Of a stretch of DNA of 64,000 bases, positions 41,601-50,600 are shown in pieces; positions within the stretch are counted from its first letter, which is position 1, and each line of letters begins with the position of its first letter. The notes under the pieces were generated by a model. That model was not told the DNA's origin. It ran no database searches and saw only the letters and a list, made by a program, of their open reading frames with translations. Source of the DNA: a virus; the IMG/VR virus record IMGVR_UViG_3300032322_001460, positions 1-64,000 of that record. One strand, given 5' to 3'. The position numbers were made by a program, and so were the translations under genes.

Positions 41601-44600
41601 TCAACGAATAAGTGTCTGTTGTAGAAGTATAATAAACAATTTCATACTCATTATTAAAAACAATCTGCCCATTTCTCGTAATTGATATCTTACTTTTATT
41701 TTTGTTAGGGGCATATTTTAAATCAAATATAGACGAAGATGTTGTAGCAACAAATGTCTGTGAAAAATTAAATTCAGATAAAACTCCGTTTCTACTTATT
41801 CTATCAAATTTTAATCTCACATCAAAAGTTCTTATCGGAGATTCACCTAAAATCGCTACCGCTTTAGCAATGTTATTGTTAAATCCGTTGCCTCCTACTA
41901 AAGAAATTGTAGGAGCTTTGGTGTAACCTTTTCCACCCGATATCAACTTAATAGATCTTACTTGTTTGTTCGATATAAATGCTATAGCTTCTGCGCCTTC
42001 TCCGTCACCTTCTATTAATACTTTAGGTACGGTAGTATAACCTTCTCCTTTAGAAGAAATAACAATTTCTTTAATTTCAAATCCTAAATTATCTTTCCAA
42101 TGTTTCCAAGGATATTGATCTGTTAAATCATAAGAGCTGTTAATTGGTAAAATTTTTCCGCTCGCTGTGGAATACGACGGAGGTAAATCAAAATCAGTTA
42201 ACACTGAGTTATCTATATCAACGTTAGTATATCTACTTGTATATTGCCTAATTGTTGTACGATATGGTTTAACTTCTTCTACATAATTTCTAAAACTATC
42301 TAGGCTATCATTTTTATAATTAACTTTCTGCTCTAAAGATCCAACATTATGAGTTGCATTCAAGAAACTTGTCTTAAATGCCCAGTCAATATATTCTTGC
42401 TCTGAGAAAGCATATCTTAATGAAATAAAGAATAAATTATTCCACTCGTTTCTTAAATCTTCTATAAAAATATCTTGTTTAACTGCATTTAAAATATTTC
42501 TCAATTCTAAAGATGGCAATAAATCATATTCACTCGTGTCATAAGAACTAGTTGCATCAAATCCTAATACTTGAGATTCTTTACTATATAATTTTGTAGA
42601 TAACTCAATAGTTCCATTTTGCCTTCCGACTAATTTGTAATTGGTTAGAATATCGCCCTCGCCTTCTTTAACTTTAACAATTAATGCCCAGCCGCCTGTT
42701 CCAAATTCTTTAATTTTTAATAAGTCGCCTTCTTGTATAGATAAAGAACTTTCTTCATAGAGAGCTGTTATTTCTTTGCCGATTCTAGAAGTTTTAGAAT
42801 ATCCTTTTTCATACCAGTCGATCTTTGACCAATATTTGGTAGTGTCGTATCCTTGAGATTCACTTCTAAAGAAATCTTTTCTTATGTTATCATAAGAATA
42901 TACACTCCAGAAATTATTAGCGGTTTCATCACTGTTTACTAAAACTGCATAACTTCTTACTTTTGCTATCGCCGAAGTATATTTTTTTCCTTTAGAAAGA
43001 ACTGTAACGGAATTTATTCTTCCTTGGTTGTCTATCGTTAATACTGCTTTAGCTCCGGATCCGTCGCCTTCTATTTCAATTGGCGGAACTACCTTATAGC
43101 CAAATCCGGGATCTGCGATATCAATCGTATCAACTTCCGAATCTACTATATTCACGTTCAGGATAGCTTGTTTAATTCTAACGGTATTGACATTTTGTAA
43201 ATCGATAAAGTTTTCTACTTCTTCGTCAAATACATTTGAGCTTTGTTCAGGTTTCAAATCTACTAAATTTAGATTTCGATAATTTAATGTATCTGCAAAA
43301 GGACGAAGTAATAGATGTTCGTTAATTCTATCAATTATTATAGATAAAATCTTATTATTATCCTTAAACATTCCCTGCCTTGGTCTAAAAGACAGACCAT
43401 ATCGTTGCTTTGCAGGAATTTTAGGATCCGGAACAGAATTTCCGGCCTGATCAAATCCAACTAAACTATCAATCCATTTTGCTTCGATATCTTGATTCGG
43501 AATACTGCCTATTAAATTTTCCGATAACAACATATATTCCGAGTGGCTTAGATTATTGGATTTTTTAGTTTTTCTATATTGAATATTTAGATACGCACTA
43601 TCATTCTTTAATAAAGAATTAAAATTGTAAGCTAAAAATTTATCAGAATCCATTAATGCTACAATCGGTAATCCCGATAACGACGGATTAATAATCAAAG
43701 ATGCTACATCCGATGAAGGTAGTCTTCTTCCTATTACGTCGCTCGGCAATAATGATTTATTTTTAACCCAGAAATAATATCTAGTTCCAGTTAACTGTCC
43801 TGTGTTTACGTTATAAATTTCTTTAACACTATAAACAGTATTATCATTATGTAAAGGTTGTCCCGAAATTCCTTCGGCTAATCCCTCGTTCGTATCGGCA
43901 AGTACACTCCAATCGGAAGGTAGTATCGGAGATTCGACCCATTCGTATATGTCGATCGACGATCCATATGCCAAGGCATTCCAATTTCCTGATCTAAAAA
44001 CATCATCGCCTTGTTCATAATCTATCCATTTTACAGCAGATAAATCCCACCACAACTTGCCTACATTTTTTTCAAACCATGCTGTAGTTTCATCTACTAC
44101 CTGTTCATCGGTTCCATTAGTATAAACCGCAGGGTCGTAAACTGTTTTAAAACTTAATTCTTGTTCAGCTATTCCTAAAATTTTTAATTTTGCATGATCT
44201 ATTATGTCAACATCTGCTAATTTAGTATTTGTAACTTCGTCATAGACTTCTATTGAAGTTAGAAGATCGATATCAACTTTCTGTGTTTGCTGAGCTAATG
44301 TATTCCAAGAATTTACGTTAGGATCTTTTCTAAATATCCGTGTTATTCCTATTGGATGAGAACTTAATATCTGTCCTGTGGTTTCTAGAGGAGCTCTATA
44401 ATTAGGAGAACCTACAACGATCACTGAACCAAAGGTATCAATACTATAACCAAAAGATTCGGCATTTTGCAGATCAGCTTCTAATTTTTCTGCTAATAGA
44501 TATATGTTAGATTTCTTTTCAAACACATATGTTTGTCCAGTGTATCCTTGTGGCTCACTGAAACTAGTAGCATTACCGTCGAAAGTGGTTCCAACCGAGA

Positions 44601-47600
44601 TATCAAATCTCACAGGAATTTTGTAAGGAGCATTTTTAGCACCTACAACAATTTTTTCAGCATTGTAATCAACACTGACAGAAAATCCAAATTGTTCGTT
44701 ATTATAAGATTCGTAGCTGGTAATTTTCTGATCGAGATTATATATAGGAGAATCTAAATCAGTAGTTGAGAATACGTACACAGATCCTTGATTTTGTAAA
44801 TTGCTATCAGCATCTGGGCTTGAAACTACTAAGGTAGATCCTGATTCATCTAAATCTAAACTAAACCCGAATTTATCTCCGGAATAAATTCCTATATCTA
44901 ATCCAGAATCTGTATTATTATAATTTTCTATATTTTCAGAAGTAATAACTTGAATCAAATTATAAACTTCATTTTGATCTCTTTTATAGATATGAATTTT
45001 TCCAGAACTAACTGTGCTAAGATTTTCAATATGTAACCAAGGCGTTAAATTCGATAACGTAGATTCTGTTATCCCAGGAACCGGGACATCGCCTTTACTT
45101 ACAATAGACGAGTCAACTGGGCCGGGCTCGGAGGTGTCCATTAGTCTATAATAATTTCCGTCATATTGAACTACATCAGACTCTGTATATTCTTGGAACT
45201 GACTCCACACTCCTCTATAATTTACAAAAAATTGTCCGTCGCTGTTCGGAGATCCTACAACTAAAATACTACCATCTTTGTTCATTGCTAGGCTAGATCC
45301 AAACAGATCTCCAGCTTTAATCAATTCTGCTATTTGATTCTTGTCTAATAGTCCCTCTGCTAAAGTAGACCCGTCGTCACCTAAAGCAACATTAGTCGGC
45401 AGTGAACATTGGGTAGATATAGCATCTAATTCGATCCAATCATTCAATCCTAAATCTAAGGAGCTTCCGTCGTCACTTAAATCTGTATCTACCAATGCTT
45501 TCCACAGTTTGTTATCCCACCATACTATACTACCGGCCGGATAAAATTTAACATTACTCGCTGTTTCGAAAGCTCCTGTATAGGGATTATATCCTCCGTT
45601 GGGATTAAATACTCCTCTATAATTAATATCCTCTAAGTGTCTCCACCCTTTGGTTACTCTTTCTCTATACACTATAGATAATGTAGCCCCTGTTCCGTAT
45701 GAAGGTTCTACTGTAGTACTTGCAGGGGAGGTACGAATCGTTGTGAACTTTCCTCTATTGATAGGTTCAACTGAAATCACTTCACCTGCAGAAATAGTAG
45801 CAGCAAATGTAGCACTCTGTCCTTCATAATTAACCGTTAATACCGATGCTCCAACATCTATTTCTCTAAATGTTAATCTTAAAATACATCCTGAACTTAG
45901 CGTTGATCCGTCTGAACTAAAAGTCGGGTCGGCGGTCGCTATTAAAGGACCGTCGGGAAGAATATTCCATAACCCTCTATCCAATGGAGTTACTGTCTTA
46001 ATCGGAAACAACAAATCGACGTCTCCGGGAACTAGGGTTTCAGTGTCAACCGTTGCAGAAAAAGTTGCTGTTTGTCCTAGATAACTAACAGATAAAATCA
46101 CTCCGGAAGAATCTACATTATAATTAGATCCTGGTTCAACTATTTCAACATCAGCAATTTCGTAAACTGAATATCCAGAACCGGCAGTTACTACAGAAGC
46201 ACTGTCAACTTCTTGCACTGTTTCGTTATCATAAACATAAAGATAAACTCTGCCTCTACTTTCTAAGGATCCAGGTGCAGAAATAGATAGATAATACTTG
46301 TCTCCACTTTGACCTACAGAAATCGCATTACCGAATAATTCATCGGCAGCAGGTCTAGGACTAACTATCGAAATGAATTCAATCCACCTGTTAGATTCAA
46401 ATTTATAAATTGTTACCATTCCCTGATTATTATAACCAGGCAATCTACCAGTAGAGTTAGCTTCAACTATTGTTACTGGTTCCCAATCTACTGAGTAGAT
46501 ATTAATATATGAAGAATCTACAGGAACATCACCATTTCGTATCTGTTCAAGGGTCGGAGCGGAAAGATTTCCCGGAACATCTGTAATTGCCTTCCACAGT
46601 TTACCGTTATATATTACTATTTCGCTAGCAAAATAATCCTGTCTAGGATCAAATTCTCCCATAAACTTACTTTTTATGTAACTAGCATTAGGTGATCCAA
46701 CAATTAAAAATTGACCGTCTGGTGTTGCTGCAACTGCTGATCCGAATACTCGAGACAATTGACTTCTAAATTCGCTAGGAGAAGGAATTATCTGATAAAG
46801 CTCTAAGCCTCTGGATGTTTCTACATAAGAATAAAGATAGCCAGTAGCAGGCATACTACTAATAATTTGTTTTAAACTATTAATATATAAAACTGCTGTA
46901 CCGCTACCGACAGGTTCTTGAATACCGTATTCTATAAGATTTTTATAAGAATATGATTTTTGTTTTTGAATTACTTCCCATCGATCATTCTGATCATTAT
47001 CTATCCATAATTTAGTATCTTTTTTCAGTGCTGCCACTTCACTAAGATCTAAAGTATTATAACTATTAATTCGAGACGATATTAACAAGTTTATTGTTTG
47101 TATGGCACTATCATCAATAGCTGGTTGATCACTGTCTTCTCTTTTTTCAACTATAATCGATCTGGCTGTTTTAGACTTTACAAAAAAGAATCCTTCTAAG
47201 TCAATGATGTTCCTTAAACCTACTATATCATTTTCTTGTATATCGTGAACTCTGTTGAATCTTATTTCTACTTCGAGGTCAAGCAATTCGACTACAGATT
47301 CAATAATCAATAAAGGTTGATTTTCAAATCTTAATACATTCCAACTTTGGTCATCATAGGTGATCCATATATAATTGTTTTCTTTTACAAGATTTATATC
47401 TAAATCTAAAATTTCATTTTTATTTTTAACAACAAAATCAACCTGATCAGGTCTAACATAACCCGAAAGTCTAGAACTTGGTTCGTAATATTTTGTAGGA
47501 TTAATATTTGTAGTAAAAAATCCTTCAGCAGCTTTTGTAATATTATTAGAATTAATTCTATATTTCTGATCTGTTTTAACATCGGTGAGTTGTTCGTCAA

Positions 47601-50600
47601 CTACTAAAATAGTTTGAGGATTAACTTCAAAATTAATTTTATTAATTTGAATTTCGGTTTCTAACAGTTCATTAATACCACCGAATCTACCTGTCCTGAT
47701 GGCCCATTCTTCATTTAATACTATGCTGTCATCATCTGTTTTACTGAGTTTATCAAAAATCTTAGTTATAGCGTTGCTAGTACCCTTTTCTTTAATAAAT
47801 CCTTGATAGAGCTGAAATTGTGTAATTTCATCTTCTGCAATATTTTGCAAATAAGTTCTTGACTGATATCCTACCGAATGACGGCCTAACTCTCGCTGGG
47901 TCGTACCTAGTCCTTCGGCGTCAAGATTATAATAATCTTCAAATAAATTAATTCTATAATCGAAATTTGAAACTAGCTGTTTCTGAGGAGTTGAATCTAA
48001 TTTAGTCCATTTAGATTCATCAAACAACTGTGTACCTTTTTGATTAAATTGACTAGTCCAATTAAAAGATTTGTAAGCTACAATATCACCTAATCTATAA
48101 TCAACGAACGGTTGCCAGGATTCGATACTTACATTGTCGAATAAGAAACCGGGGCTAGTATAATCACCATCCCAGTCAACAGTTCTAAAACCTCTACTTT
48201 TAATTCTTTCCTGTCGATACCCTGTGGGTTTATCATAAATGACATCGTTGAAAACTGTTCTATCAGAGAATATACTAACGTGTTCTTTAAGAACAAAATA
48301 AGCTTTTAAGAAATAAATTCCGTCAGTTGTATTGTTTGTTGAAATAACGATATTTTGAAAATCTCTTTTAATATCTATAAAGGCAGGCTGTAGGACTTTT
48401 CCATCGGCACGTAAAATTTGATAAGGATAAAAACTATCAAATAAATTATCGGCCACGCCCAGATCTATATTAATATTAATTTTAGCTGCAGAAGGACTCA
48501 AACTTAAAATTGCACCCTCTTCCCAATTATGTTTTGTCCAAAACATAAATTCTTTAGCCGAAGTTAACCAATCTTGAGAAACTTTGTTTTCTTTATCATA
48601 AGCATCAAAAACAAATCCATTGGCTTTTAAAAATTCACCGTAACCAAAAAGAAAATCGACTACAGCTTGAATGGTAGGTAAAATTGTTCCGTAGGTTAAA
48701 GTTTTTTTACGCAAACGATTAAAATTTCTTCTATAGAATGCGGTAATCGAACCTACCGTAGAAGGACCGGCGATCTCTTTAAGATTTTCAGTGCTAAAAT
48801 TTAATCCGCTTCTGAAACTTTTTATAGTTCGATAAAAATTATTTTGATAACTTATGCAAACACCGTTACCATAAAATTTTTCTTGTTCCCAGCGAAGAAC
48901 GTCTTCGCTGACGCCCCCCACTGATAGTAACGGGTCGTTATTAGAATTTACAGCTTCGTAATAATTAAAATAAGGAAACTGATTATCATATCCGTTTATT
49001 TTCCATCCTCGATTAGATTTTTCTACTAAGACGCCGCTGTAAGAAAGTGTAAAAACAGGAGAACTAGTATTAAAAATAATTTCGTAATTTTCTTGAGGAA
49101 CAAAAATACTACTCGAAGTCGAACTAGGAGACTTGCTGTCTAAAAGATATTTCTGCTGATTTTTATCAACAAAACCAGACAATCTCGTGCTGAGATTAAC
49201 ATCGATATTATCAATCATGTCTTGAATAGATGATTCAGTCAAGGCGAGACTTCTAGCATAATCCATCAAGAAAGAAATAAGACCGTAAGTTTGATCTTCG
49301 CCCACTTTAGGAACAACGATGTCTTCTAGTTTTATAAAAGTATCAGTATTTGAGTGAACATATTGATCTAAAATATTTTTTTTAATTCTTGTAAAATCTA
49401 AACAAGCATTAATATATTCGAAAGGCCTTAGTAAACAAAGAGCCTTGACTACTGCAAATGGAAATTCTGAACTGGTTCTCCAAGCGTATTCGACAGGGCC
49501 AACATCTCCTAAAACAAAAGGTCCTTGATTGTTTATCAAGGCAAAATTGCTAGCTAATGAAGAATCTAGAGGACTTAATAGATTTCCGTTGTTGTCTACG
49601 GGAATTTGTTTGGTCAAACCGGGTCTTTTGTATCTACTGTAAATTCCCTGTCTATCGCCTTGTCTAATAACTCCATTTTCTAAATCTTCCCACAACAGCA
49701 AATTTCCGTTAGTATACGGAGCAGCTCCGTATTGAGATTCCCACCAATCTGGTTGTTCAGTAAATCCTAGCATTTCCCAAGGGCGAACGTGAGGTCTATA
49801 TGAATCATAAAACCAATTATAGACTCCTCTCCAATACCCAGGAAGTGATACCTTTCCTGGCTTATCAGCCATATTACTATAGGTATAGGTAAAGCTATTT
49901 TCAGAATCAAAATAATTATTATTGGTATAATCAATGTTAGTTCCGGAAACCCATTTTAAAAAATCTTGAGTCAACAATGGATCTATTTGACTTTTGTCAA
50001 AAATTCCTCCGCCATAATAACTCGAAAATGTTAAATCTATATCAAATAGAGAAGAGTCGTATTGAACTTTTATATTGTTATAGATTCTTAATTCAAATTC
50101 TAAAATAACATCATCTCTGTAGTCATTATAAGCCCTAACAATACTTCCATCGTGGCCTTGAATAACATATGCCGGTTCAACGTAAGTATCGTCTAAAAAT
50201 TTTCTAGGTAGATATTTTTTATATAAACCCAAACTAGTAGGAGTAGGGGGGACAAAATTATAACTTGTAGAATTGTATTCTCTAATTTGAATCAGATCGT
50301 TTTCTTGCAAATCGACATTAACTGTAACAAACGAAAAAGATTTGTTAAAATAATAATCTTTTCCGACAACTTTTTGTTGCCCGTTAATATAAATGTAAAC
50401 AGCTTTTCTGCTTGCAGTTTCTAAATCAAAAGGTGTTGATAGAGTATATGTTTTAATTCCGGGATCATCTACTACATATCTGATTTCTGTAAATGCTCCA
50501 GACCCTATCACATCAGAATCTACAAAAGAACTTGCTGACGTTTTAGTTCTCCCCATTTCTGATATTATTTGATCTACAAACTCTGCTGCATCATCGTTGT

